Positions 33,894-42,116 of a stretch of DNA of 64,000 nucleotides are shown piece by piece. The position numbers and the translations under genes are program-made. The notes under the pieces are model-generated. The model was given only the letters and a program-made list of their open reading frames with translations, did not search any database and was not told the origin of the DNA. Location: assembly GCF_016862915.1 (NCBI RefSeq), contig NZ_BONW01000041.1, positions 186,001-250,000 on the forward strand, given 5' to 3'. The DNA is from Plantactinospora endophytica. Its GTDB lineage: Bacteria > Actinomycetota > Actinomycetes > Mycobacteriales > Micromonosporaceae. Each line of letters begins with the position of its first letter. Positions within the stretch are counted from its first letter, which is position 1.

Positions 33894-35368
33894 CCGGCGT
33901 CGATCGCGTGGTCGAGTCGGAACTCGACGAGCCGGCGACGACACCGGTCGGGGAACGGTCGCTGCTGGACGTACTGCTGCATCCGGAGAGCCTGGCCATC
34001 GTCGGCGCCTCGGACAATCCGGTGAGTCTGGGTGGCCGGCCGCTCGGTCTGCTCGCCGCCGCCGGCTACGCCGGCCGGGTCTATCCGGTCAACCCCACCC
34101 GCGCCACCGTGCAGGGCCGACCGGCGTACCCGTCGGTGCGGGAGCTGCCCGAGCAGGTCGAGGTGGCGATGGTGATGGTGAAGGCCAAACTGGTCCCGGC
34201 GGTGCTGCGCGACTGCGCCGCCGCCGGGGTACGGGTGGCCATCGTGCTCAGCTCCGGCTTCGGCGAGGGCACCGGACACGGCGCCGAACTGCGGGACGAG
34301 ATCGCCGCGATCGTGCCGACCACCTCGATGCGGATCCTCGGCCCGAACTGCGAGGGCCTGGCCAGCCTGCCGGCCTCGGCACCGCTGACGTTCAGCCCGG
34401 TGCTCGACGCGGCCCGTACCGGCCAGGTGGTGCTGCCCGGCAAGGTGGCGGTGCTGTCGCACAGCGGCGGGCTCGGCTTCGCGGTGGCGCAGTGGGGTTC
34501 CCGGGCCGGGATCGGCTTCAACTACCTGATCAGCACCGGCAACGAGGGCGACCTCGACGTGCTGGAACTGGCCGACCGACTGCTGGTCGAGACGGACACC
34601 GAGCTGGCGGTGCTGGTGCTGGAGGGGGTGGCCGAGCCGGACCGGCTCGCCGCGCTGGCCCGGCAGGCCCGGCAGCTCGGCAAACGGCTGCTGGTGGCCC
34701 GGCTCGGGCGTTCCGACGCGGGTGCCCGGGGCAGCCTGGCGCACACCCGGCACGACGCGACCAGCCTGGACGGGCTGACCGCGCTCTGCGCCACCGAGGG
34801 CATCACGCAGGCCGGCGGCGAGCGGGAGCTGATCGACGTACTCCAGGCGTTGGACAAGGTGCCGACGCTGGGCGGGCGCCGGGTCGGCATCCTGGCCACC
34901 TCCGGCGGTGCCGGGGTGTGGCTGGCCGACGCCTGCCGGGACGCCGGGCTGGAGGTACCGGAACTCTCGCCCGAGCTGCAACGACGGCTCGCCGGCTTCA
35001 TGCCGGAGTACGGCTCCCCGGTGAACCCGGTCGACCTGACCGCGCAGTTCATCGCCACCGGCTCGTTCGCACCGGCGATCGAGGCGCTGGCCGGCTCCGG
35101 CGAGGTCGACGCGGTGGTACTGGCCACCTCGCTGGCGTCCTCGGGACGGCTGGAGCAGGACCGGGAGGCACTGGCCGACCTGCTCCGGCGGGACCTGCCG
35201 CCGCTGGTCGTCTACACCTACACCCACCCGGCCGAGTCCTGCGTACGCATCCTCGAAGGGCTCGGCCTGGCCTGGTACACCAGCTCGACGGGGGTGGCCC
35301 GTGGGCTCGCCGCCGTCGCCCCAGCCCCGGCCGACCTGGCCGGGACACGGACTCGACGTCCGCGGTGA
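33890..35368 (+). CDS. NDP-forming acyl-CoA synthetase, alpha-subunit type only
   Basis: A 492-residue protein with a CoA-binding Rossmann domain (SLAIVGASDNPVSLGGRPLG, about residues 35-54) and two succinyl-CoA-ligase-like flavodoxin domains. It has the phosphohistidine-region motif VAVLSHSGGLGFAVAQWG and GYSPVNPVD-like ending GSPVNPVDLTA. The ATP-grasp domain that binds nucleotide is missing, and no beta-subunit gene follows. It could pair with an unlinked beta chain or work as a CoA-transferase-like protein. In the operon it could activate or release an acyl acid. It starts within the preceding stop (ATGA). Confidence 0.8.
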   Translation: MTGVDRVVESELDEPATTPVGERSLLDVLLHPESLAIVGASDNPVSLGGRPLGLLAAAGYAGRVYPVNPTRATVQGRPAYPSVRELPEQVEVAMVMVKAKLVPAVLRDCAAAGVRVAIVLSSGFGEGTGHGAELRDEIAAIVPTTSMRILGPNCEGLASLPASAPLTFSPVLDAARTGQVVLPGKVAVLSHSGGLGFAVAQWGSRAGIGFNYLISTGNEGDLDVLELADRLLVETDTELAVLVLEGVAEPDRLAALARQARQLGKRLLVARLGRSDAGARGSLAHTRHDATSLDGLTALCATEGITQAGGERELIDVLQALDKVPTLGGRRVGILATSGGAGVWLADACRDAGLEVPELSPELQRRLAGFMPEYGSPVNPVDLTAQFIATGSFAPAIEALAGSGEVDAVVLATSLASSGRLEQDREALADLLRRDLPPLVVYTYTHPAESCVRILEGLGLAWYTSSTGVARGLAAVAPAPADLAGTRTRRPR

Positions 35369-35396
35369 CGCCGATGCACATCCGGCGGGAGGAACG

Positions 35397-36893
35397 TTGA
35401 GCACGGCAATCGGAAATGTGATCACCTCCAGGATCTCGGACCGGAGCCTGCTGCGCTCCGACGCGTTCGTCGACGGCGAATGGGTCGGAGCGGAGAACGG
35501 CGCCCGGTTCCCGGTGCACGACCCGGGCACCGGCGAGCTGCTGGCCGAGGTACCCCGGTTCGGTCGGACCGAGACGGCCCGGGCGGTCGACGCGGCCCGG
35601 CGGGCCCTGCCGGGCTGGCGGCGGCGTACCGCGATCGACCGGTCCGGCATCCTGCGCCGCTGGGCCGAGCTGATCCGGTCGCATGTGGACGACCTCGCCA
35701 CGGTGCTCACCGCCGAGCAGGGCAAACCGTTCCCGGAGGCGCGCGGCGAGGTGCTCTACAGCGCCGCGTTCCTGGACTGGTTCGCCGAGGAGGGACGGCG
35801 GGTCTACGGCGACGTGATCCCGTCGCACTCGCCGACCGAGCGGATCCTGGTCTGGAAGCAGTCGGTCGGGGTGGTCGCCGGGATCACCCCGTGGAACCTG
35901 CCGGCCGCGATGATCACCCGGAAGGCGGCCCCGGCGCTGGCCGCCGGCTGCGCGCTGGTGCTGAAACCGGCCGAGCAGACCCCGCTGACCGCGCTGGCCC
36001 TGGCCGAGCTGGGCCGGCGGGCCGGAGTGCCGCCGGGGGTACTGAACATCGTCACCGGCTCCGCGCAGGATGCCCCGGAGATCGGCCGCGAGCTGACCGG
36101 CAACCCGGTGGTCCGCAAGCTCAGCTTCACCGGCTCGACCGAGGTGGGCCGGCTGCTGATGCGGCAGTGCGCGGACGGGATCAAGAAGGTCTCCCTGGAA
36201 CTCGGCGGCAACGCCGCGTTCGTGGTCTTCGACGACGCCGACCCGGAGCTGGCGGTCGAGGGGATCTTCTCCGCCAAGTACCGCAACGCCGGGCAGATCT
36301 GCACGGCGGCGAACCGGATCCTGGTGCAGGAGGGGATCCGGGAGCGGTTCACCGAGGCGCTGCTGCGGCGTACCGAGGCGGTGCGGGTCGGCACCGGCTT
36401 CACCGAGGGCGTGGAGATGGGCCCGCTGATCGACGGACCGGGGCTGGACAAGGTGCAGCGGCACGTCGCCGACCTGGTGGACCGGGGCGGTCGGGTGCTC
36501 ACCGGCGGGCGCCCGCACGAACTGGGCGGCACCTTCTTCCAGCCGACCGTGGTGGACGGGCTCTCCGACGAGTCGCTGGCCTGGCGGGAGGAGACCTTCG
36601 GCCCGGTGGCGGCGATCCGCAGCTTCGGTACGGAGGAGGAGGCGATCGCGCTGGCCAACGACTCCGAGTACGGGCTGGTCGCCTATCTCTACGGACACAA
36701 CCTCGGGCAGATCTGGCGTACGGCGGAGGCGATCGAGACCGGCATGATCGCGGTCAACACCGGTCGGGTCTCCGGTGAACAGGCACCGTTCGGCGGGATC
36801 AAGCAGTCCGGCATCGGCCGGGAGGGCTCGAAGTACGGCCTCGACGAGTGGCTGGAGCTGAAGTACGTCAACCTGGCCGGGCTGGACCGATGA
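35397..36893 (+). CDS. NAD(P)-dependent aldehyde dehydrogenase (succinate-semialdehyde dehydrogenase type)
   Basis: A 498-residue aldehyde dehydrogenase. It has the GITPWNLPAAMITRKAAPAL segment, the Glu motif LELGGNAAF and the catalytic Cys in NAGQICTAANRI, with the C-terminal IKQSGIGREGSKYGL characteristic of GabD-like enzymes. It oxidises an aldehyde intermediate to the acid. The preferred start is TTG at 35397, directly after the strong site GGGAGGA; no ATG or GTG fits better. It follows the acyl-CoA ligase by 28 bp and overlaps the SDR gene by ATGA. Confidence 0.87.
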   Translation: MSTAIGNVITSRISDRSLLRSDAFVDGEWVGAENGARFPVHDPGTGELLAEVPRFGRTETARAVDAARRALPGWRRRTAIDRSGILRRWAELIRSHVDDLATVLTAEQGKPFPEARGEVLYSAAFLDWFAEEGRRVYGDVIPSHSPTERILVWKQSVGVVAGITPWNLPAAMITRKAAPALAAGCALVLKPAEQTPLTALALAELGRRAGVPPGVLNIVTGSAQDAPEIGRELTGNPVVRKLSFTGSTEVGRLLMRQCADGIKKVSLELGGNAAFVVFDDADPELAVEGIFSAKYRNAGQICTAANRILVQEGIRERFTEALLRRTEAVRVGTGFTEGVEMGPLIDGPGLDKVQRHVADLVDRGGRVLTGGRPHELGGTFFQPTVVDGLSDESLAWREETFGPVAAIRSFGTEEEAIALANDSEYGLVAYLYGHNLGQIWRTAEAIETGMIAVNTGRVSGEQAPFGGIKQSGIGREGSKYGLDEWLELKYVNLAGLDR

Positions 36894-37690
36894 GCACCGC
36901 CCGGGACCGGCCGGCGAACCTGCTGCCCGGGGCGACCGAGCTGACCGGTCAGGTGGCGATCGTGACCGGCGGGGCGATCGGGATCGGCCGGGCGATCGCC
37001 GAGGACCTCGGCAGTGCCGGGGCGAAGGTGGTGGTCGCCGACCGGGCCGGCGCGGCGGAGACCGCCGTCGAGCTGCGGGCGGTCGGGATCGACGCGCTCG
37101 GGTTACCGGTCGACGTCTCGTCCGAGGCGGCGACCCGGGAGTTGGCCGCCGAGGTGCTGCGGGCGTACGGCGGGATCGACATCCTGGTCAACAACGCCGG
37201 GATCTTCACCACGCTCCGGCCGGGGCCGTTGGAGGAGATCGACGTCGCCGAGTGGCAGCGGGTGATGGATGTCAACGTGCTCGGGTCGTACCTCTGCATC
37301 CGGGCCGTGGTCGGGCCGATGCGGGACCGGGGCGGCGGGCGGATCGTCAACATCGCCTCCACCACCGCGTTCAAGGGTGTCGCGCACCTGCTGCACTACG
37401 TCGCCAGCAAGGGTGCGGTGATCGCGATGACCCGGGCCACCGCCCGGGAGCTGGGCGACGACAACATCCTGGTCAACGCCGTGGCGCCCGGTTTCACGGT
37501 GAGCGACGGCATCCTGGACGGCGGCGCCGACCTGGCCGAGCTGCGCCGGGCGGCGCCGGGCAAGCGGGTACTGGCCCGCGAGCAGCGCCCCCGGGACGTG
37601 GTCGGGGCCGTGCGGTTCCTGGCCGGGCCGATGTCGAGCTTCGTCACCGGCCAGACCGTCGTGGTCGACGGCGGCGCGTTCTTCCACTGA
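36890..37690 (+). CDS. SDR-family oxidoreductase
   Basis: A 266-residue classical SDR. The cofactor loop is TGGAIGIG, the structural NNAG is present, and the catalytic site is YVASK, preceded by Ser in NIASTTA. It ends with TVVVDGGAFFH as in FabG-like enzymes. It would reduce or oxidise a carbonyl/alcohol in the same route as the aldehyde dehydrogenase. It is last in the operon of 30435-37690. Confidence 0.88.
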   Translation: MSTARDRPANLLPGATELTGQVAIVTGGAIGIGRAIAEDLGSAGAKVVVADRAGAAETAVELRAVGIDALGLPVDVSSEAATRELAAEVLRAYGGIDILVNNAGIFTTLRPGPLEEIDVAEWQRVMDVNVLGSYLCIRAVVGPMRDRGGGRIVNIASTTAFKGVAHLLHYVASKGAVIAMTRATARELGDDNILVNAVAPGFTVSDGILDGGADLAELRRAAPGKRVLAREQRPRDVVGAVRFLAGPMSSFVTGQTVVVDGGAFFH

Positions 37691-37732
37691 CCCACTCAGC
37701 ACCGCCCCGAGGCACCAGCAGCATTCGCAATC

Positions 37733-37749
37733 GTTCTGCAATACAGAAC
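37733..37749 (+). promoter_or_regulatory. IclR-type operator, site 5 (perfect palindrome)
   Basis: GTTCTG-CAATA-CAGAAC matches site 1 at 3390 in both halves. It lies in the 250-bp gap ahead of the SDR/crotonase/lipoprotein operon. Further on, TCGTA-ATG-TACGA (near 37785) is another small palindrome, and AAAGATCC and other AT-rich words follow; the leader to 37940 shows no gene. Confidence 0.6.
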
Positions 37750-37940
37750 TAGACGAGCAGATCTAGCGCCACGAGAAATCCGTTCGTAATGTACGAGCCA
37801 CCGAGAGGGAAAGATCCTCTCCCCGAAGCCATCCTATGACCCGGTACCGCCCGCAACGTTTCCGCAGCTAGAAGGCTTGGCCGACCGGCCCGCCCGCTGC
37901 GCGGCGGCGGTCCGATGGAACAGGAAAGAAGACCGAACTC

Positions 37941-38732
37941 ATGGATCTGGGCCTGGCAGGCAAGACAGCTCTCGTCACCGGCGGCAGCGCGGGCATCGGC
38001 AAGGCGATCGCCCGCGCCCTGGTGGCCGAGGGCGTGCACTGCGCCGTCTCCAGCCGCAGTCTCGACCGGGCCCGCGCCGTCACCGCCGAGCTGTCCGGTC
38101 CCGGCCGGACCCTGCCGGTACAGGCCGAACTGCGGGACGCCGACGCGGTCGAGTCGATGGTCCGGCAGGTCACCGAGGAGTTCGGCGGAGTCGACATCCT
38201 GGTCAACAACGGCGCGGTGGTCAGCGGCAACCAGGCCGAGGACTTCGACCACGTCAGCGACGAACTGATCCTCACCTCGTTCGAGGAGAAGTTCCTCGGC
38301 ACGATGCGCTGCTGCCGGGCGGTGGTACCGGGAATGCGGGCCCGGGGCTTCGGCCGGATCATCAACATCGCCGGGCACAAGGCCCGGGAGGGCGGCGCCA
38401 TCTCGGCCGGCGCCCGCAACGCGGCGATCGTGCACCTGACCCGGTCGCTCGCCCTGGAACTCGGCCGGGACGGCATCACGGTCAACGCCGTACACCCGTT
38501 CACCACCGTCACCGAGACGCTGGAGTCCCGGATGGCGGAGGTGGCCAAGCGGCGCGGGGTGACCCTGGCGGAACACCTGGCGCACGTGGCCGGGCGTACC
38601 GCACTGGGTCGGCTGGTCACCGCCGAGGAGATCGCCGCGTTCGTCGCCTTCCTCGCCTCGCCGCTGTCGGTGGCGATGACCGGCGAGGTCGTGGCGCTGA
38701 CCGGCGGCGTGGATCGAGCCGTCCATGGCTGA
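37941..38732 (+). CDS. SDR-like protein without the canonical Tyr-Lys pair
   Basis: A 263-residue SDR fold. TGGSAGIGKAIARAL is the cofactor loop and NNGA the structural motif. At the catalytic site, where Y-x3-K is expected before AAV-type helix residues, it reads SAGARNAAIVHLTRSLA, so the Tyr position is Ala156 and the Lys position is Asn160; the usual Ser is also replaced (NIAGHK). It may use other residues, as in divergent SDR branches, or bind without classical chemistry. The ATG lies after AGGAAAGAAG. It overlaps the crotonase gene by 8 bp. Confidence 0.82.
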   Translation: MDLGLAGKTALVTGGSAGIGKAIARALVAEGVHCAVSSRSLDRARAVTAELSGPGRTLPVQAELRDADAVESMVRQVTEEFGGVDILVNNGAVVSGNQAEDFDHVSDELILTSFEEKFLGTMRCCRAVVPGMRARGFGRIINIAGHKAREGGAISAGARNAAIVHLTRSLALELGRDGITVNAVHPFTTVTETLESRMAEVAKRRGVTLAEHLAHVAGRTALGRLVTAEEIAAFVAFLASPLSVAMTGEVVALTGGVDRAVHG

Positions 38733-39585
38733 GCCGCAGACCCCCGAGCCGGTACTGGTGGCGGTGGACGGACCGGTCGCCACGGTCACCCTCAACCGCC
38801 CGGCGGTACGCAACGCGATCGACGACGCCACCCGGGCCGCGCTGATCGGGGCGCTGGCCCGGGTCGGCGAGGAGCCCGAGGTCCGGGTGGTGATCCTGAC
38901 CGGCGCCGGTACGGCGTTCTGCGCCGGTGGCGACATCCGGGCCATGGAGCAGCGGCTGGCCGCCCCGCCCGGCGAGGTGGCGATCCGGGGCTGGCAGCGC
39001 CAGCACGGCACGTACGCGTTGACCGCCGGCCTGCACCGGTTGGACCAGGTGACCATCGCAGCGGTGAACGGGCCGGCCGCCGGACTCGGCATGGACCTCG
39101 CGCTGGCCTGCGACTTCATCGTCGCCGACTCGGCCGCGTCGTTCGTGGCCAGCTTCGTGCTCCGCGGCCTGATCCCGGACGGCGGCAGCATGTACCACCT
39201 GCCCCGCCGGGTCGGCCCGCAGCGGGCCAAGGAACTGCTGCTCTCCGGCCGTAGGGTGGACGCCGCCGAGGCGCTGGAGATCGGCCTGGTCGACCAGCTC
39301 TCCGCCCCGGGCGCCGCGCTCGGGCACGCCGTCGACTATGCGGCCCGGTTCACCGGCCGTTCCCGGCCCGCCCTGATGCTGGCCAAGTCGATCATCAACC
39401 GCAGCTTCGAATCCTCGCTCGACCAGATCGCCAGCCTCGGCAGCCAGGCGCAGGCCATCTGTTACACCACCGATGCACATCGCGACTCTGTGCGCTCCTT
39501 CCTCGACAGCAGGCGAGGCGGAGCGGCTGCCGGCGGGGCCCCGACGGGCTCGACAGATCCACCGCCTGTACCACCCAGAGAATGA
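38725..39585 (+). CDS. Enoyl-CoA hydratase/isomerase (crotonase) family protein
   Basis: A 286-residue crotonase. The oxyanion-hole segments are AFCAGGDIRAME and NGPAAGLGMDLALACDF. The positions of the two hydratase Glu residues appear as GMDLA and LIPDGG, that is with Asp rather than Glu, closer to isomerase-type members such as PaaG. The C-terminal 25 residues are a Gly/Ala/Pro-rich tail. It acts on an acyl-CoA, in keeping with the acyl-CoA ligase-type protein of the previous operon. Confidence 0.85.
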   Translation: MAEPQTPEPVLVAVDGPVATVTLNRPAVRNAIDDATRAALIGALARVGEEPEVRVVILTGAGTAFCAGGDIRAMEQRLAAPPGEVAIRGWQRQHGTYALTAGLHRLDQVTIAAVNGPAAGLGMDLALACDFIVADSAASFVASFVLRGLIPDGGSMYHLPRRVGPQRAKELLLSGRRVDAAEALEIGLVDQLSAPGAALGHAVDYAARFTGRSRPALMLAKSIINRSFESSLDQIASLGSQAQAICYTTDAHRDSVRSFLDSRRGGAAAGGAPTGSTDPPPVPPRE

Positions 39586-39594
39586 GGAACCACC

Positions 39595-41151
39595 ATGAAT
39601 AGGCGAAGGAAAGGTGTCGTCGTCGCGCTGGTCGCCGCGTTGGCGCTGGCCTCGGCCGCCTGCGGCTCGGGCGGTGCGCCCGGCGCCGCCGCGACCGGAG
39701 CGGCGGTGCGCGGCGGCGAGCTGACCGTGCTGGTCTCGGAGGGCGGTCTCGCCCGGTGGCCGACCCTGGACCCGGTCGCCTCCGGTGTCGCCAACCACGA
39801 GTACCGGAACGCCATCTTCGGCCAGCTCTTCACGCAGGGGCCGAACAACAAGATCGAACCGTCCCTGGCCACCGGCTACACCTTCGCCGAGGACCAGCTC
39901 TCGGTGACCATCACCCTCCGCGAGGGGGTCAGCTTCTCCGACGGTACGCCGTTCAACGCCGCCGCCGTGAAGGCCAACCTCGACCGTTCGCTCGACCCGA
40001 AGAACGCCTGCCGCTGCGTGCAGTTGTTCAAGCCGGTGAAGTCGGTGGAGACGGACGGCGACAGCAAGGTCGTACTCACGTTCTCCCGGCCGTTCCCGCT
40101 GGTCATCGCGTCGTTCCTGAACGAGGCGCCGAACTGGGTACCGTCGCCGGCCGCGTTGGCGTCGATGGGCGTGGACGCGTTCGGGCAGAAGCCGGTCGGC
40201 GCCGGGCCGTTCGCGGTGGTTAGCAACGTGGCCAACCAGGAACTCGTGCTCAAGCGCAACGAGAAGTACTACGACACCCAGGCGCCGTACCTGGACAAGC
40301 TCACCTTCAAGACCATCGGCTCGGACCAGACGGCGTACGCGGCGTTGCAGTCCGGCTCGGCGGACGTGCTGGAGGGGATCACCACCGTTCCGCTGCTGAC
40401 CCAGGCGAAGCAGCAGTTCACCCTGGCGCCGGTGGCGGCGGTCTCGGTGTGGCAGTTGCAGTACAACACCCTGAAGGCGCCGCTGAACGACCAGCGGGCC
40501 CGGGAGGCGCTGTCGTACGCGACCGACGCCGAGACCATCAACAAGGTGCTGTTCGGCGGCCTGAACGAGAAGGCGGAGACGCCGACCGCGCCCGGTGGGC
40601 TCTTCTACCAGGCCAGCATCGACGGCTACCGGGGCTTCGACCAGGCCAAGGCGAAGGAGCTGGTGCAGCAGCTCGGCGGCCTGGAGGTCGAGATCATGCT
40701 CGGCGGTGCCCAGGAGGAGATGCAGGTCGCCGAGGCGATCAAGACGATGTGGGGCGAGGCGGGGATCACCGTCAAGGCGATCAACCAGGAGCCGTTGCAG
40801 ACCCGTAACGACAACTTCGCCTCGAACAACTGGGTGCTGGACTTCGCCTTCGTCGGCAACTACGACCCGGCGCTCGGGCTGAGCATCGACCGGTACTTCG
40901 GGTCGGACGGGCTGAACAGCGGGGTCAAGGACCCGGCCCTGGACGCCGTACTGGAACGGGGTCGGCAGGGGAAGGACGAGGCGACCCGCGCCGCGGCGTA
41001 CCAGGAAGCGTTCAAGATCCTCAACGACAAGGCGTACAACAAGATCCTCTTCACCCGGCAGACGTTCAACGTGGCGGCGAAGACGGTCCAGGGGCTCGAC
41101 CAGGGAGTTCCCTGGGTGGCCTGGGAGAAGGTCTCCCGCGCGGCCAGCTAG
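39595..41151 (+). CDS. Peptide-type substrate-binding lipoprotein (SBP family 5), orphan
   Basis: A 518-residue extracellular binding protein. The lipobox is ASAAC near residue 22, followed by GSGGAPGAAA. The family segment is LSVTITLREGVSFSDGTPFNAAAV, here in parts, and VGAGPFAVV. It resembles the lipoprotein at 8604 but is not nearly identical. No permease or ATPase gene accompanies it; it may feed transporter system B, which lacks a binding protein. AGAATGAGGAACC precedes the ATG. A strong hairpin follows its stop. Confidence 0.88.
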   Translation: MNRRRKGVVVALVAALALASAACGSGGAPGAAATGAAVRGGELTVLVSEGGLARWPTLDPVASGVANHEYRNAIFGQLFTQGPNNKIEPSLATGYTFAEDQLSVTITLREGVSFSDGTPFNAAAVKANLDRSLDPKNACRCVQLFKPVKSVETDGDSKVVLTFSRPFPLVIASFLNEAPNWVPSPAALASMGVDAFGQKPVGAGPFAVVSNVANQELVLKRNEKYYDTQAPYLDKLTFKTIGSDQTAYAALQSGSADVLEGITTVPLLTQAKQQFTLAPVAAVSVWQLQYNTLKAPLNDQRAREALSYATDAETINKVLFGGLNEKAETPTAPGGLFYQASIDGYRGFDQAKAKELVQQLGGLEVEIMLGGAQEEMQVAEAIKTMWGEAGITVKAINQEPLQTRNDNFASNNWVLDFAFVGNYDPALGLSIDRYFGSDGLNSGVKDPALDAVLERGRQGKDEATRAAAYQEAFKILNDKAYNKILFTRQTFNVAAKTVQGLDQGVPWVAWEKVSRAAS

Positions 41152-41160
41152 CGGCGTGCG

Positions 41161-41192
41161 GTCGCGCCGGACCGGTCCAGGTCCGGCGCGAC
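41161..41192 (+). terminator. Perfect 13-bp hairpin between the lipoprotein and the Rv2466c-like gene
   Basis: GTCGCGCCGGACC (41161-41173) pairs perfectly with GGTCCGGCGCGAC (41180-41192) around a 6-base loop, nine bases after the lipoprotein stop. It could terminate most transcripts, or protect the 3' end of the lipoprotein message so that the binding protein is made in excess of the next gene. Confidence 0.7.
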
Positions 41193-41216
41193 CGTCGACG
41201 GAGGAGAGGAAGCCAG

Positions 41217-41930
41217 ATGGAGAAGGTGCTGTTCTACTTCGACCCGCGCTGCCCGTGGTGTTACCAGGCCAGCCGCTGGGCGCGGCGGCTGGAGGCGCTC
41301 GGCGAGATCGAACTCGACTGGGCGCTGTACTGCCTGGAGGTGGCGAACCTGCCCGAGGGCGCTGACCCGGTACCGCTCGGCGAGACCGCCCGCTCCGCGA
41401 CCGCGCTGCGGGCCGCCGCCGCGATCGGCCGGAAGGAGAACTCGAAGGCGATCGGGCGGTTCTACCGGGCCCTCGGCGACCGGGTCTGGGAGACCAGCGA
41501 GCCGGCCAAGGACCGGGACCTCGCGGTGGCGGAGTCGGTCGAGGCGGCCGGCTTCGACCGCTCGCTCTTCACCGAGGCGCTCGCCGACCCGCAGACCTGG
41601 CTGGACGTACTCGAACAGCACCGGCACCTGGTCGTCGACAAGGGCGGGATCGGCCTGCCCACGCTGGTGCTGGACGGCGGCGCCGGCCCGGCCATCTTCG
41701 GGCCGGTACTCAGTCAACTGCCCGACGACGAGGACGCGGTCAAGATCTGGCGGCACCTGTCCTGGCTCGCCCGGTACGACAACTTCTTCGAGTTGAAGCG
41801 GCACCGCACCGAACAGCCGAACCTGCCGGGCTGGCGGGTCCAGCCGTCCAAACTGACCTTCGGGTCGCGGCCGTGGCTGCCGCCCGTACCCGATCGGCCG
41901 GAACCGTCGGCGCGGCCGGCGCCGGCCTGA
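41217..41930 (+). CDS. DsbA-fold protein, Rv2466c-like, copy 3
   Basis: A 237-residue paralogue with intact CPWC (Cys12, Cys15) in MEKVLFYFDPRCPWCY, the loop GLPT, and the C-terminal IFGPVLSQLP and FFELKRH. It is closest to copy 1 in active site. Its ATG has GGAGGAGAGGAAG upstream. It again directly follows a peptide-type transport gene, the third such pairing in the window. A mycothiol-dependent reductase activity is expected from the family, but its substrate is unknown. Confidence 0.85.
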   Translation: MEKVLFYFDPRCPWCYQASRWARRLEALGEIELDWALYCLEVANLPEGADPVPLGETARSATALRAAAAIGRKENSKAIGRFYRALGDRVWETSEPAKDRDLAVAESVEAAGFDRSLFTEALADPQTWLDVLEQHRHLVVDKGGIGLPTLVLDGGAGPAIFGPVLSQLPDDEDAVKIWRHLSWLARYDNFFELKRHRTEQPNLPGWRVQPSKLTFGSRPWLPPVPDRPEPSARPAPA

Positions 41931-42020
41931 CCCGCCGCTCCACCCCGCAGTACCGGTGTCGATTCCACTGGGGAATTTCGACAACTGTCGCAATCATGGT
42001 CGGCCATGTCTCTGGTTGAA

Positions 42021-42034
42021 TGTGAGCGATCACA
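42021..42034 (+). promoter_or_regulatory. LacI-type operator upstream of the GH127 gene
   Basis: TGTGAGCGATCACA has perfect TGTGA/TCACA arms and the TGTGAGCG core of LacI-family operators in actinomycetes. It lies 83 bp before the glycosidase start. A second palindrome, CGACA-AC-TGTCG, is at 41979-41990. No LacI-type gene is in the window, so the regulator would be encoded elsewhere. Confidence 0.55.
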
Positions 42035-42116
42035 TCGGCACCGACCTGCCGAAGGGTGACGAGGCGTCAGCGTGCGCCCCGGGATGGCAGGCGGAGCCAC
42101 CACCCGAGGAGGTTCA

